In this document: piece by piece, positions 35,872 to 43,657 of the stretch
Numbering within the stretch: position 1 is the first letter of the stretch
Layout: each line of letters begins with the position of its first letter
NCBI RefSeq assembly: GCF_002278135.3
Contig: NZ_CP029425.2
Span: forward strand, 2,766,001 to 2,830,000
From: Bradyrhizobium ottawaense
Lineage (GTDB): Bacteria; Pseudomonadota; Alphaproteobacteria; Rhizobiales; Xanthobacteraceae
DNA length: 64,000 nt
Direction: 5' to 3'
Translations under genes and position numbers: made by a program
The notes under the pieces: model-generated
What the model was told of the DNA's origin: nothing
Seen by the model: the letters and a program-made list of their open reading frames with translations, nothing else
The model's database searches: none

Positions 35872-37158
35872 TCAGCCGATCACCGACGAGCCGAGCAAGG
35901 CGAGCACGGCCAGCGCCATCAGCGCGGTGCCGAGCCAGCCCAGCGCGATCAGCCATGACCGGGCCCTGAAGCGGCCCATGATCGCGCGGCTCGAAACGAT
36001 CAGCATCATCATCGCCATGATGGGCACAGCGACGATGCCGTTCAGCACTGCGCTCCACACCAGCATGTGGATGGAGTCGATGCCCGTGAAGCCGAGGCCG
36101 AAGCCGATGATGGTTGCCGCGGCGATGATGGTGTAGAAGCCGGCGGCTTCGTCGGGCTTGGCCTCCAGCGTGGCACGCCAGCCGAAGATCTCCGCGACGC
36201 CGTAGGCGGCCGAGCCCGCCAGCACCGGGATCGCGAGCAGGCCCGTGCCGATGATGCCGATCGCGAACAGCGCGAAGGTGAAATCGCCGGCCAGCGGCCG
36301 CAGCGCTTCGGCCGCCTCCGTTGCCGAATTGATCTTGGTGACGCCGTTGGCATGCAGGACCGACGCGGTGGTGAGGATGATGAAGAAGGCGATGCCGTTG
36401 GACAGCAGCATGCCCGACAAGGTGTCGATCTTGATGCGGTCGAGCTCGTGGGTGCCTCCGCGCTTGAGCTCGCGCAGCGGCTTGTCGCGCTCGCCCTGAT
36501 TCATCTCCTCGACCTCCTGCGAGGCCTGCCAGAAGAACAGATAGGGGCTGATGGTGGTGCCGAGCACGGCCACGACCATCATCAGATAATCGGCGCTGAC
36601 ATCGGCCTTGGGCCACACCGCGGCGAGCAGCGCCGTGCTCCACGGGATCTTGACGGTGAAGGCGGTCGCGACATAGGCGAACAGCGCCAAGGTGAGGAAT
36701 TTCAGCACCGGCGAATAGCGGCGATAGGGCAGGAACACCTGGAGCAGGGTCGAGCCCGCCGCGAAGATCAGCGCGTGCTCGTGGTTGAGGCCGCCGATGA
36801 CGAGCGAGAGCGCCTCGGCCATCGCGGCGATGTCGGCGGCGATGTTGAACGTGTTGGCGGCAACGAGCATGGCGACCAGGCTCAGCACCGCCCAGCGCGG
36901 CGCGAGCTTCATGACGTTGGCGGCAAGTCCCTTGCCGGTGACCCGGCCGATCTGCGCGCTGACGAGCTGGATCGCGATCATGAACGGTGTGGTCAGAAAT
37001 ACCGTCCATAGCAGCCCGTAGCCGAATTGCGCGCCGGCTTGCGAATAGGTGGCGATGCCCGAGGGATCGTCGTCGGCAGCTCCGGTGATGAGGCCCGGCC
37101 CCAGCCTTTGCAGCAACGTCGGCGCGGATTTCGTCGGCGTGAGAGCGCGGTCGCTCAT
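35872..37158 (-). CDS. Nramp-family metal transporter with non-canonical metal site
   Basis: A 428-residue, 11-helix transporter of the Nramp superfamily. Helix 1 reads GAADDDPSGIATYSQ where the canonical motif is DPGN, and helix 6 reads GTTISPYLFFWQ where the canonical motif has a Met-Pro-His. The metal-selective Met is therefore replaced. Such deviations occur in Nramp-related transporters that do not select manganese or iron and may carry magnesium or something else. The start is placed at 37158 (MSDRAL); an upstream ATG at 37191 is possible. The ion is not predictable with confidence. Confidence 0.82.
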   Translation of the reverse strand: MSDRALTPTKSAPTLLQRLGPGLITGAADDDPSGIATYSQAGAQFGYGLLWTVFLTTPFMIAIQLVSAQIGRVTGKGLAANVMKLAPRWAVLSLVAMLVAANTFNIAADIAAMAEALSLVIGGLNHEHALIFAAGSTLLQVFLPYRRYSPVLKFLTLALFAYVATAFTVKIPWSTALLAAVWPKADVSADYLMMVVAVLGTTISPYLFFWQASQEVEEMNQGERDKPLRELKRGGTHELDRIKIDTLSGMLLSNGIAFFIILTTASVLHANGVTKINSATEAAEALRPLAGDFTFALFAIGIIGTGLLAIPVLAGSAAYGVAEIFGWRATLEAKPDEAAGFYTIIAAATIIGFGLGFTGIDSIHMLVWSAVLNGIVAVPIMAMMMLIVSSRAIMGRFRARSWLIALGWLGTALMALAVLALLGSSVIG

Positions 37159-37266
37159 GAACGGGGTCCTCGTCGGGGCAGATGCTTTCACAGCAAATGC
37201 TAATCAGGGAACGAAAGTTCCTCGCCGCGCAGGCGTCCTATCTATTTCTGATAATGCTAAATCGAC

Positions 37267-37381
37267 TTGACTGTCGGGCAAAACAGGTGTAGATTGCCAT
37301 CATCGCAAAAATTCCCGCAGCCCAAATTCTCGCAAGCTCAAGTCAGCCCGCGAGGCTGCTTGCCGCCGGCGGCGGGCCTTT
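37267..37381 (+). ncRNA. Candidate small RNA module, copy A
   Basis: Promoter TTGACT (37267-37272), 17-bp spacer with the family motif GTCGGGCAAAACA and -10 TAGATT (37290-37295). A transcript would start near 37302 with the family CATCATCG word. A hairpin GCCCGC (37346-37351) with GCGGGC (37372-37377) precedes CTTTG. It is the longest and most divergent transcript of the family. Confidence 0.55.
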
Positions 37382-37411
37382 GAACGTCGGGGATGAAGGA
37401 AGTCGGCCGCG

Positions 37412-37597
37412 CTACTTGACGCTGACGAACATGCCCCAGGCGGCGGCCAGTGCGGCGCCGGAAAAGACGATCAGCGGATTATCGCAGAATGCGCTGCCAT
37501 AGCTGCACATGGTGACGCCGAACGAGCCGATCTCGTGATGGCTCGCGGAGTAGAACAATCCCGACAGTACCAGCAATGCAGCGGCGACGTAGTACAT
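37412..37597 (-). CDS. Small inner-membrane protein (61 aa)
   Basis: Two hydrophobic segments (VAAALLVLSGLFYSAS and IVFSGAALAAAWGMFVSV) flank a loop with two cysteines (VTMCSYGSAFCDN) that may form a disulfide. GGAGAG precedes the ATG at 37597; an upstream start would add an unrelated basic piece. The layout resembles a conserved rhizobial small membrane protein. Function unknown. Confidence 0.68.
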   Translation of the reverse strand: MYYVAAALLVLSGLFYSASHHEIGSFGVTMCSYGSAFCDNPLIVFSGAALAAAWGMFVSVK

Positions 37598-37706
37598 GGC
37601 AATCTCTCCGACGCTTTCCCGATTGCATTCGCGCAAGCACATGTCCCAGCATGGCGCGAAGAGATTTCATTTCGCCAAATCCGCTTTGCTGCATTTGAGT
37701 TAAAGT

Positions 37707-37812
37707 TTGATCTGTCGGGCAAAGCATCCGCAGGATGAGAGAATCGGGACGTGATAGCGCTGCGCTGACGGCGCATTCCCATCAAAAAAGGCCCCGCGTC
37801 GCGGGGCCTTTG
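37707..37812 (+). ncRNA. Candidate small RNA module, copy B (divergent)
   Basis: TTGATC at 37707-37712, spacer TGTCGGGCAAAGCATCCG and -10 CAGGAT at 37731-37736. The conserved GTCGGGCAAA core is kept but the following word is changed. The next terminator is the strong bidirectional hairpin at 37790-37808. A transcript of about 70 nt would result; support is weaker than for copies C, E and H. Confidence 0.35.
37784..37811. terminator. Bidirectional rho-independent terminator
   Basis: GGCCCCGC (37790-37797) and GCGGGGCC (37801-37808) form an 8-bp stem over a 3-nt loop. Six A on the left serve as a T-run for the minus-strand stress-protein gene and TTT on the right serves plus-strand transcripts. 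Confidence 0.88.
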
Positions 37813-37833
37813 TCGTGGCGGGTGTGGGATGGC

Positions 37834-38460
37834 CTATCGCCGCGTGCCCACGCCGTAGAGCTCGCGCTCGCGGCCGATGTCCTCGGGAGACAATGGCGGG
37901 CTTGCGGCATCGAAGTCGCTCCAGCCGGCTTTCTGCCAGGCCGCGCTGCGATCCTGCAGGTTCACTGACTTCTCGTGGAGAAGCGCATCGAGGCGCGCGC
38001 GGTCCTGGTCGGGCACCCTCGCGGACACCAGCGTGCCGCCGCGGCGAATGCCCTCGGCATAACGCGAGGCATCTTCCTTGGAGACGCCGGCCTGCGTCAG
38101 GGCGCCGACGATGCCGCCGGTGGCCGCGCCGGCAGCGGCGCCGACGGCGGTCGAGGCGAGCCAGCCCGCCGCGACGACCGGTCCGAGGCCGGGGATCGCC
38201 AGCAGGCCGAGGCCTGCGAGCAGGCCCGCCGCGCCGCCGAGGCCGGCGCCGATGCCGGCTCCGGTCCCGGCGCCTTCAGCGCGATCGTCGACGCCGTCGC
38301 GATCACGGTCGACCTTACCGGACCGCGAGCCGTACCAATTGTCCGAATTGTTGGCGACGATGCTGATATCGGAATGCGCCACGCCGGCGCCTTCGAGCCG
38401 GGTCACGGCGCGTTCGGCATCGGAGTAATTGTCGTAAAGGCGTGAGATGGTGACGGTCAT
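37834..38460 (-). CDS. General-stress-type protein with glycine zipper
   Basis: A 208-residue protein. The N-terminal domain (TISRLYDNYSDAERAVTRLE, DISIVANN) resembles the general stress protein 17M/YflT domain. The middle is a long Gly/Ala zipper (GLGGAAGLLAGLGLLAIPGL) suited to membrane association, and the C-terminal part repeats an alpha/beta unit (GGTLVSARVPDQDRARL). It lies 25 bp after the secreted-protein gene and is likely cotranscribed with it. Role inferred: stress response at the membrane. Confidence 0.78.
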   Translation of the reverse strand: MTVTISRLYDNYSDAERAVTRLEGAGVAHSDISIVANNSDNWYGSRSGKVDRDRDGVDDRAEGAGTGAGIGAGLGGAAGLLAGLGLLAIPGLGPVVAAGWLASTAVGAAAGAATGGIVGALTQAGVSKEDASRYAEGIRRGGTLVSARVPDQDRARLDALLHEKSVNLQDRSAAWQKAGWSDFDAASPPLSPEDIGRERELYGVGTRR

Positions 38461-38485
38461 TGTGAGGTCTCCTGGTGATTGCTTG

Positions 38486-38806
38486 TTACTTGGTGGGGTT
38501 CACGTTGCCCTGGAAGTCCAGGCTGACGTCGGTTTTGGTGCCGGCCTTGTCGGCCTTGCCGCGCCAGACGCCCTCGTTGTCCTTTTGCAGGCCGGAGACG
38601 TTGGAATATCCCGCTTCTTCGATCTTCGATTTTGCCTGTCCCTCGGTGAAGCTGTTGCGGCCGGCGACCGGCTTGTTCGAGTTGTTCTGGTCCGAGCTGT
38701 TGACGGCGTTGTTGCCCGGCCCGCTCTGAGCAGGCTGTGACTGCGCGCCAGCGGGTACCGCTCCGAGCAGCAACATGGTCGTGGCAAGTAGAGTGAGACG
38801 TCGCAT
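38486..38806 (-). CDS. Exported hypothetical protein (PepSY-like)
   Basis: A 106-residue protein with signal peptide (LLATTMLLLGAVPAGAQ), an Asn/Ser-rich linker and a short domain (EGQAKSKIEEAGYSNVSGL, GVWRGKA) that resembles half of a PepSY domain. It is first in a two-gene operon with the general-stress-type protein. GAGGAC precedes the start. Confidence 0.68.
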   Translation of the reverse strand: MRRLTLLATTMLLLGAVPAGAQSQPAQSGPGNNAVNSSDQNNSNKPVAGRNSFTEGQAKSKIEEAGYSNVSGLQKDNEGVWRGKADKAGTKTDVSLDFQGNVNPTK

Positions 38807-39227
38807 TTTTTTGTCCTCCAGCAGGTGAATGTGCCGGCGACAACAAGTGAGATTCGAATTGGTTGCTTACGTTTGAAGCTGCCGAGTGCCGCAGCCTGTC
38901 TCGCGCCAAAACGCGCGGGTGCATCGAACCAGTTTAGGAACGTCTGCCGGTTTGTCCCGTTTATGCGCGCCTTGCGGATGCCGTTGGCAGATTTATTCCA
39001 GCCGACGCATCAATTGATACGGCACGAAGGCGCGAGGGGCGGATGATGGCCGGAGCGTGCGCGTTGAGTTGGCGCGCTGGCGGCCCCGGCATTTTCGCTC
39101 CCCACGTCCAGCCCCGGAGGTGCCTGGGGTCGCTCCCGTGCTGCTCGGCTGGTTTTTCGATTTCGGAACTTCAACTGCGCCGGTCCATTGTCGCCGGAAT
39201 CATTGAACAGGCGAGACAGCTCCCATC
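38807..39227. other. Intergenic region with a candidate stress promoter
   Basis: About 420 bp without a supported gene. It separates the divergent operon of the secreted protein and the small HTH-like gene, and contains an exact EcfG-type promoter at 38937-38961. Confidence 0.45.
38937..38961 (+). promoter_or_regulatory. EcfG-type promoter GGAAC-N16-CGTT
   Basis: GGAAC at 38937-38941 and CGTT at 38958-38961 separated by 16 bases, an exact consensus match. The next plus-strand gene starts 267 bp later, so a long leader or an unannotated transcript would result. Confidence 0.55.
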
Positions 39228-39449
39228 ATGCAATCCCGCTACCCGCTGTTGAAGAAATGGACGGCGCAAGACCACGAGCGATTGAAGGCATTGGCCGCAG
39301 CAGGCCGGCGGCCGGACGAGATTGCGAGCGAGCTCGATCGAAGCGAAGCGGCGGTGAGGGTGCGTGCCTGGCAGCACGGCATCGCCTTGCGGCTTGTCAT
39401 TCAGAGGCGCAAGCCGTTGAAAACGGCTGGTTCGAAGGCCCGCATGTGA
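39228..39449 (+). CDS. Small HTH-like DNA-binding protein
   Basis: A 73-residue basic protein: KKWTAQDHERLKALAAAGRR followed by PDEIASELDRSEAAVRVRAW is a helix-turn-helix of the SANT/GcrA-like or sigma region 4 style, with a basic tail. It may bind DNA directly. Close relatives appear often as stand-alone genes in Bradyrhizobium. Confidence 0.68.
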   Translation: MQSRYPLLKKWTAQDHERLKALAAAGRRPDEIASELDRSEAAVRVRAWQHGIALRLVIQRRKPLKTAGSKARM

Positions 39450-39650
39450 GCGAGGCGATCTACCCGGATGCGTCGAAGCTCAGGATCCACTCACGACGCC
39501 GCCCTGCGCAAGATAGGAGATGACCGTGCCGTCCGCGGACGGCTGGAAGTTGTCGAGGGTTGCTTCCGAGACGGTCGAGCATCGCGTTGTCGCAGGCTCG
39601 TCGCGCGTGCCGAACAACGGCACGCGGAAGTCATTGGGAAAGCGGCCGCG

Positions 39651-39845
39651 TCACTTCGACGATGGTGCGTCGGCTTGCGTCCTGGCGGGCTCCCAAGGCG
39701 CGGGAAGGATGACGCGGATCGGACGCGCTTCAGTGGTGCCTTGACCAGCGGGCCGGGCTTGCTCCCTGGCAGGCTCGGCCGAAGCCACGGACAGCAGTGC
39801 GACCAGCATGGCCAGCGAGGTCGTCACAAGTCTCACATCCAGCAT
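39651..39845 (-). CDS. Very small exported protein (64 aa)
   Basis: Signal peptide (VTTSLAMLVALLSVASAEP) then a short mature stretch with RPIRVILPAPWEPART. GGAGG lies 5 bases before the ATG at 39845, which decides the start against one 21 codons upstream. A near-consensus EcfG promoter lies upstream on the same strand. Function unknown. Confidence 0.6.
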   Translation of the reverse strand: MLDVRLVTTSLAMLVALLSVASAEPAREQARPAGQGTTEARPIRVILPAPWEPARTQADAPSSK

Positions 39846-39866
39846 CGAAGCCTCCGTTTCCGCGTC

Positions 39867-39891
39867 AACGCAGCCTGCGGGACTTGGTTCA
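39867..39891 (-). promoter_or_regulatory. Near-consensus EcfG promoter (TGAAC-N16-CGTT)
   Basis: Read on the minus strand, TGAAC (39891-39887), 16 bases, CGTT (39870-39867). One mismatch to GGAAC. It ends 22 bp before the start of the 64-residue exported protein. Confidence 0.45.
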
Positions 39892-39901
39892 GACGAATTC
39901 G

Positions 39902-39926
39902 GGAACAAGTGGTAATTTTGTAGGTT
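39902..39926 (+). promoter_or_regulatory. Candidate EcfG promoter GGAAC-N16-GGTT
   Basis: GGAAC at 39902-39906, 16 bases, GGTT at 39923-39926, one mismatch to the consensus, 45 bp before the small exported-protein gene at 39972. Confidence 0.5.
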
Positions 39927-39971
39927 TGAAGAAGACAGATCCGGATGACCGGACTGCTGGAGGAGGACACG

Positions 39972-40199
39972 ATGAACATCAAGACCATCATTGCCGCTGC
40001 CCTGTTGACGTCATTTGCGGCTCCCGCGTTCGCGCAGTCGTTCTACGTGGTGCAGGACGTCAAGACCAAGAAGTGCACGATCACCGAAGCGAAGCCGACG
40101 AGCACGGAAACCACCGTCGTCAGCGGCGACACCGTGTACAAGACCAGGACTGAAGCCGAGGCCGGCATGAAGACCGTCAAGGTCTGCACGTCGAACTGA
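39972..40199 (+). CDS. Small exported protein (75 aa)
   Basis: Signal peptide (IIAAALLTSFAAPAFAQS) followed by FYVVQDVKTKKCTITEAKP and a Cys near the end (VKVCTSN), so a disulfide may form. GGAGGAGG is just upstream of the ATG. It is followed at 12 bp by a 26-residue membrane microprotein gene and has a stress-type promoter upstream. Confidence 0.75.
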   Translation: MNIKTIIAAALLTSFAAPAFAQSFYVVQDVKTKKCTITEAKPTSTETTVVSGDTVYKTRTEAEAGMKTVKVCTSN

Positions 40200-40211
40200 G
40201 GAGAAGGACAG

Positions 40212-40292
40212 ATGCCTGTACTTCTGCTTTGGGCCGTCCCTGCCGTGATCGTGATCGGTGGCGGCGTTTATCTGATTGGCCACATGCACTGA
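40212..40292 (+). CDS. 26-residue single-helix membrane microprotein
   Basis: ATG at 40212 opens a 26-codon frame: MPVLLLWAVPAVIVIGGG followed by VYLIGHMH and TGA. It is one continuous hydrophobic helix. AGGAGAAGG lies 6-14 bases upstream, an excellent ribosome site, and the gene follows a coding gene by only 12 bp, so translation as the second gene of an operon is likely. Too short for normal gene callers. Confidence 0.65.
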   Translation: MPVLLLWAVPAVIVIGGGVYLIGHMH

Positions 40293-40515
40293 ACCTTGAT
40301 GCCGAGGGTGCCTGGCGCGCCCACGGCCCCTCTTGCGAGTGAAGTTGCGCAAGCGTCAAGCAAAGCCCGCGTGGAGCGATCCGCGCGGGCTGATTGTATA
40401 TGAACCGCTCTCCGAGAGCCCCCGACGAAACACGGCTGAAACATTGCTGAAACCAGATCGTCCTGAACTCCGCGCCCGCTCGTGCCGACCAACGGAGCGA
40501 AGAGGAGAGACAATC

Positions 40516-40620
40516 ATGATCCAGATCGGTTCGAAGGAAGAAGTCGCGTTCCTGCTGGCGCTGTTCGGCACCCACACCCAGCCGGTGAAGCGGCCGAAGC
40601 CGAAATCGCAGAAAAGGTGA
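40516..40620 (+). CDS. Possible 34-residue small protein
   Basis: ATG at 40516 follows GAGGAGAGA. The product MIQIGSKEEVAFLLALFG plus a basic tail (RPKPKSQKR) looks like an amphipathic helix with a charged end. It precedes the next small gene by 12 bp. The frame is open upstream, but the ribosome site favours this start. Confidence 0.45.
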   Translation: MIQIGSKEEVAFLLALFGTHTQPVKRPKPKSQKR

Positions 40621-40632
40621 GAGGCTGAACCC

Positions 40633-40881
40633 ATGCCAGGTTTGGCCGAATGCCAGAGCCTGCTCAGGCTCCTGATCGCCAGGGGCGATCCCAAGTCCAT
40701 CCCGCTCGCCAAAGGCGCCATCGATCAGTATTTGAACACGGCGCCGCTCAGCGCCCGCGGCCGCGGCCTGCGCGTGCTCCAGCGCGACGCACTCGACCAG
40801 CACGATGTGGCGGTCGGCGTGCAGCGCTCGTTCGCCGAGACGGTGGATGCCTATATCGAGCACAAGCTTGCGGAAGAGTAG
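40633..40881 (+). CDS. Small conserved hypothetical protein (82 aa)
   Basis: A helical protein with QSLLRLLIARGDPKSIPLAK and DVAVGVQRSFAETVDAYIEH. GAGAGGCTG precedes the ATG. No family recognised. It sits in a run of small genes and may be cotranscribed with the preceding 34-residue frame. Confidence 0.55.
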   Translation: MPGLAECQSLLRLLIARGDPKSIPLAKGAIDQYLNTAPLSARGRGLRVLQRDALDQHDVAVGVQRSFAETVDAYIEHKLAEE

Positions 40882-41036
40882 GGCGCTGCGCAAGCAGGCA
40901 TGGTCCGTGTCTTGCCGGATCGATCCTTGCCAGCGTTCCTTGGACGGTGTTCCCGGAACCCGTTGATCCCCAGCGAATTTTCGTCTTATTGGAAACCTTT
41001 GCCGTTCTCGGGCCTAATACGGCAAAGGATGCAACA

Positions 41037-41306
41037 ATGCCGCGTTACTACTTCGACCTTCGCGACGACAACGGAATTGCCCTCGACGAGGAGGGGCTGG
41101 AATTGGCAAGCCCGCGCGCCGTTCGGGCCGAGGCCGCCAAGTCGCTTGCCGATATGGCACGCGATGCCGTCCTCTCGGCGCCGCCCACGGGCGGCAGGCA
41201 GACGATGGCGATCGACGTTCGCGACGCCAGCGGCCCCGTCATGCAGCTGACATTCTGGTTCGAGATCGAGACTCCGGCATCGCGATCGCAATCAGGCGAT
41301 CATTGA
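41037..41306 (+). CDS. DUF6894-type small protein
   Basis: An 89-residue protein beginning MPRYYFDLRDDNGIALDEEG, the signature opening of the DUF6894 family common in Bradyrhizobium; the body includes RAVRAEAAKSLADMARD. Function unknown. The start at 41037 is set by this signature. Its stop overlaps the end of a convergent gene by 7 bp. Confidence 0.8.
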   Translation: MPRYYFDLRDDNGIALDEEGLELASPRAVRAEAAKSLADMARDAVLSAPPTGGRQTMAIDVRDASGPVMQLTFWFEIETPASRSQSGDH

Positions 41307-41506
41307 CGCGTCAACGACCTCGGCAGCGACTCTTCGGGATCCAGCACGGCGATCTTCCGGCCAAGCTGCCATACCTCGACCTTGCCGTGGCGTGTGAACT
41401 GCCGCGCGAAGCTGAGGGCGGAGGAATCCGACGGCGCCTCGAACGCTTCGGCGGAGCGGAAGATTCCGTTCTCGCCGATCAGATAAGCGCGATATTGCTG
41501 CATCAT
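41300..41506 (-). CDS. Small conserved hypothetical protein (68 aa)
   Basis: MMQQYRAYLIGENGIFRSAE at the start and VEVWQLGRKIAVLDPEE near the end; a compact beta-rich pattern frequent in Bradyrhizobium. The ATG overlaps the stop of the upstream gene as ATGA, showing translational coupling. It converges on the DUF6894 gene with a 7-bp overlap. Confidence 0.72.
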   Translation of the reverse strand: MMQQYRAYLIGENGIFRSAEAFEAPSDSSALSFARQFTRHGKVEVWQLGRKIAVLDPEESLPRSLTRQ

Positions 41507-41703
41507 GTCGGTGCCCTCAGGCCGGGGGAGCGCAGCCAGGCCTCGATCTGCATGGCCGTTTCGTCCTGCCGGGCCCGGCGCAGCAGCATTTCGCGGCGGC
41601 GCCCCGGCGAGAGCGCGCGCGCTTCCTCGCGACAGCGCGTGGCTTCGTCGGCGAGTCTTTCGGTGAGAGTCTTGGTCTGTTTGAAACGACGGCGCGTCAG
41701 CAT
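41503..41703 (-). CDS. Small charged helical protein (66 aa)
   Basis: A strongly basic, Arg-rich helical protein: FKQTKTLTERLADEATRCRE and RREMLLRRARQDETAMQIEA. It looks like the small helical proteins of rhizobia with one conserved Cys. It is the first gene of a coupled pair with the gene at 41300. Confidence 0.65.
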   Translation of the reverse strand: MLTRRRFKQTKTLTERLADEATRCREEARALSPGRRREMLLRRARQDETAMQIEAWLRSPGLRAPT

Positions 41704-42037
41704 GGCGCTTCTCCCTGTTCGAGGAGGCGGGAGCGCGACTTGGCGTTCTCATCACCGATAAATGCCAAGGGCCTCGCGATGATGAGTGACCCTACGCCGC
41801 CGTCGGCGCCGAGTCTGTATCATTTGGTACGCTCGCAAATTAAATTTTCGGGAGAAAATTCAGACGCTTGAGCCACTTACTCAATTTGAGTGCGACACGA
41901 AACCCAGGTCACTTTCGGACCAAAGCCGCCCCTCGGGTCGTTGCAAGACACCACCAAGGCTTGTTTCAAGGCTTTGTCTCAAGAAGCGCCTCCGAAGGAG
42001 CCGGCTGATGCGTTGCGGCGTGGCGTCCGCGCGCGGC
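41704..42037. other. Intergenic region, nothing recognised
   Basis: About 330 bp between small-protein genes and the acetyltransferase. Moderately AT-rich near 41820-41880. No gene or motif can be supported. Confidence 0.4.
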
Positions 42038-42502
42038 TCAGGCGCGAAGCGCAAGGTGCAGGAATTGGTTGAAGGCGCTCGCCTGGTAATCGGCGAACGC
42101 CTCGCCGTTGACGAAGCCTCGCTTGCGGTACAGCGCCAGCGCCGGCTCGAACGCCGGGCCGCTTCCGGTCTCCAGGCTCAGCCGGGTCAGCCCGCGCGCC
42201 TCGGCCTCGCGCACGATGTGGTCCAGCAGCAGCGCCGCGACGCCGCGGCGCAGGTGATCGGGGTGGGTCCGCATCGACTTCACCTCGGCGCCGCCGTCGC
42301 CCAGCTCTTTCAGCGCGCCGATCCCGACGACGTCGTCGCCCTCGCGCACCGACCACACGGTGACATCAGGCACCTGCAGCCCCGACAGGTCGAGCGCGAA
42401 CACATGGCCCGGCGGCGAGCTCGCATGCATGCCGGCGAGATGCAGCGCGAGCAGGCGGCGGGTCGGTTCAGAGGTGAGATCGTCGGGGTGGATTGAGAAC
42501 AT
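42038..42502 (-). CDS. GNAT-family N-acetyltransferase
   Basis: A 154-residue acetyltransferase. The acetyl-CoA loop is in the MRTHPDHLRRGVAALLLDHI segment, followed by LTRLSLETGSGPAFEPALAL and a late YRKRGFVNGEAF, all in family order. Substrate unknown. The start at 42502 (MFSIHPDDL) fits the family. Confidence 0.85.
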   Translation of the reverse strand: MFSIHPDDLTSEPTRRLLALHLAGMHASSPPGHVFALDLSGLQVPDVTVWSVREGDDVVGIGALKELGDGGAEVKSMRTHPDHLRRGVAALLLDHIVREAEARGLTRLSLETGSGPAFEPALALYRKRGFVNGEAFADYQASAFNQFLHLALRA

Positions 42503-42672
42503 GGGGGACCGTTTGGGAGCTATGTCGGCACTCGGATTGCGCCCGCACAATATGAAGCACAGAAGCGCTGGTTGACAACGTTCCCGTTTTGTTCTAGATT
42601 TCAAAATACTTCAACTGTTGGGCGAGCTAGGCAGAGGATCGCATCTCGTCCAAAAATTTCCGCGGGTCGTCG

Positions 42673-43452
42673 ATGAGTAGCTCCCTTCTCGCTTTGGTCT
42701 TATTGAATAATCCGGTGACGCCGGACATGTCAGCGGTTGCAAAGGTCCTTCACGCCCGACATCCGGAGTTGGCAACGGAGACGATGGACGACGGGCGTGC
42801 TCAGCAGGCTCAAGCAGACTCGCCGCTCATTCGCTGCGGCAACGAGCTCGTCGCCGTCATGTCGATGCCGGCGCCCATCCCGGACGACGAGGGACTTTGG
42901 GCGCGCGCCGCCACGACATGGCCGGAGAGCAAGGCGGTGGCCCTCCGGCATCGAGGTCATGTGATCGTATCGATGCTCGGTAAGAGCGAACAGCCGCTGG
43001 TCGCCGCGCGCATCACGACCGCTGTCATCGGTGCGTTGATTGCGACGATGCCTGAGTGTTGCGGCGTGGTCTGGGCGGGCCGGGTCGCGCGGCCTGCCGA
43101 TCTCTGGCGCGAAACGTCTCGCGATTCATTCGCACCATATCCTAATTACCCCTTTAGGCTATGGGTCGACATTCTTCCGTTCCGGACAGGCGCGAAGATC
43201 GCCGCGGTCACGATGGGACTGTCCGCCTTCGTCGGTCGTGAGATCGAGTTCGTGACCGGCAAGCTCACGCTTTCGGCGTTGTTCGACAAGGTGGCTGGGC
43301 TTGCCGTGTATCTGATCGAGCATGGCAGCGTGGTGAAGGACGGCGACACGATCGGCGCAAGTGCGAGCGAACGGATCCAGGTGCGTCACAGGAATTCCGA
43401 CGCGTTTGGCGGGCTGCCGGTGTTTTACTGTGTGGATGAGTTCAAGCACTGA
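42673..43452 (+). CDS. DUF4261 domain protein
   Basis: A 259-residue protein. The C-terminal half matches the DUF4261 style: LSAFVGREIEFVTGKLTL, AVYLIEHGSVVKDGDTIG, SERIQVRHRNS. Biochemical role unknown. It is the first gene of an accessory block with an Imm11-type immunity gene and an AHH-nuclease gene, so a defence or self-protection role is possible, but that is inferred from position only. Confidence 0.7.
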   Translation: MSSSLLALVLLNNPVTPDMSAVAKVLHARHPELATETMDDGRAQQAQADSPLIRCGNELVAVMSMPAPIPDDEGLWARAATTWPESKAVALRHRGHVIVSMLGKSEQPLVAARITTAVIGALIATMPECCGVVWAGRVARPADLWRETSRDSFAPYPNYPFRLWVDILPFRTGAKIAAVTMGLSAFVGREIEFVTGKLTLSALFDKVAGLAVYLIEHGSVVKDGDTIGASASERIQVRHRNSDAFGGLPVFYCVDEFKH

Positions 43453-43512
43453 TGTAGATGAGCGACTTACCATCGGTACTTGCCGCCAGATTCGTTGCCC
43501 GAGACCGAAGGT

Positions 43513-43591
43513 TTGACACGTCGGGCAAAACACATGCAGAATGGCATCATCGGAAGAGTCCGATAGCTCGCGGGAAGCCGCGGGCTTTTTT
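43513..43591 (+). ncRNA. Candidate small RNA module, copy C
   Basis: TTGACA (43513-43518), 18-bp spacer with GTCGGGCAAAACA, -10 CAGAAT (43537-43542). The transcript would start near 43549 and end at about 43591 after the hairpin GCTCGCGG/CCGCGGGC (43566-43573, 43578-43585) and six T. The predicted RNA is only about 43 nt. Confidence 0.65.
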
Positions 43592-43657
43592 GTTGAGCAG
43601 TCGATCGTGGTCTCCGCCGCGCGTCATTGCGGGCACGCTTTTCAATGGGTTCAAGTC

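Noticed and set aside
35630..37009. 459-codon minus-strand frame offset from the Nramp gene
   Set aside because: Out-of-frame reading of the transporter gene.
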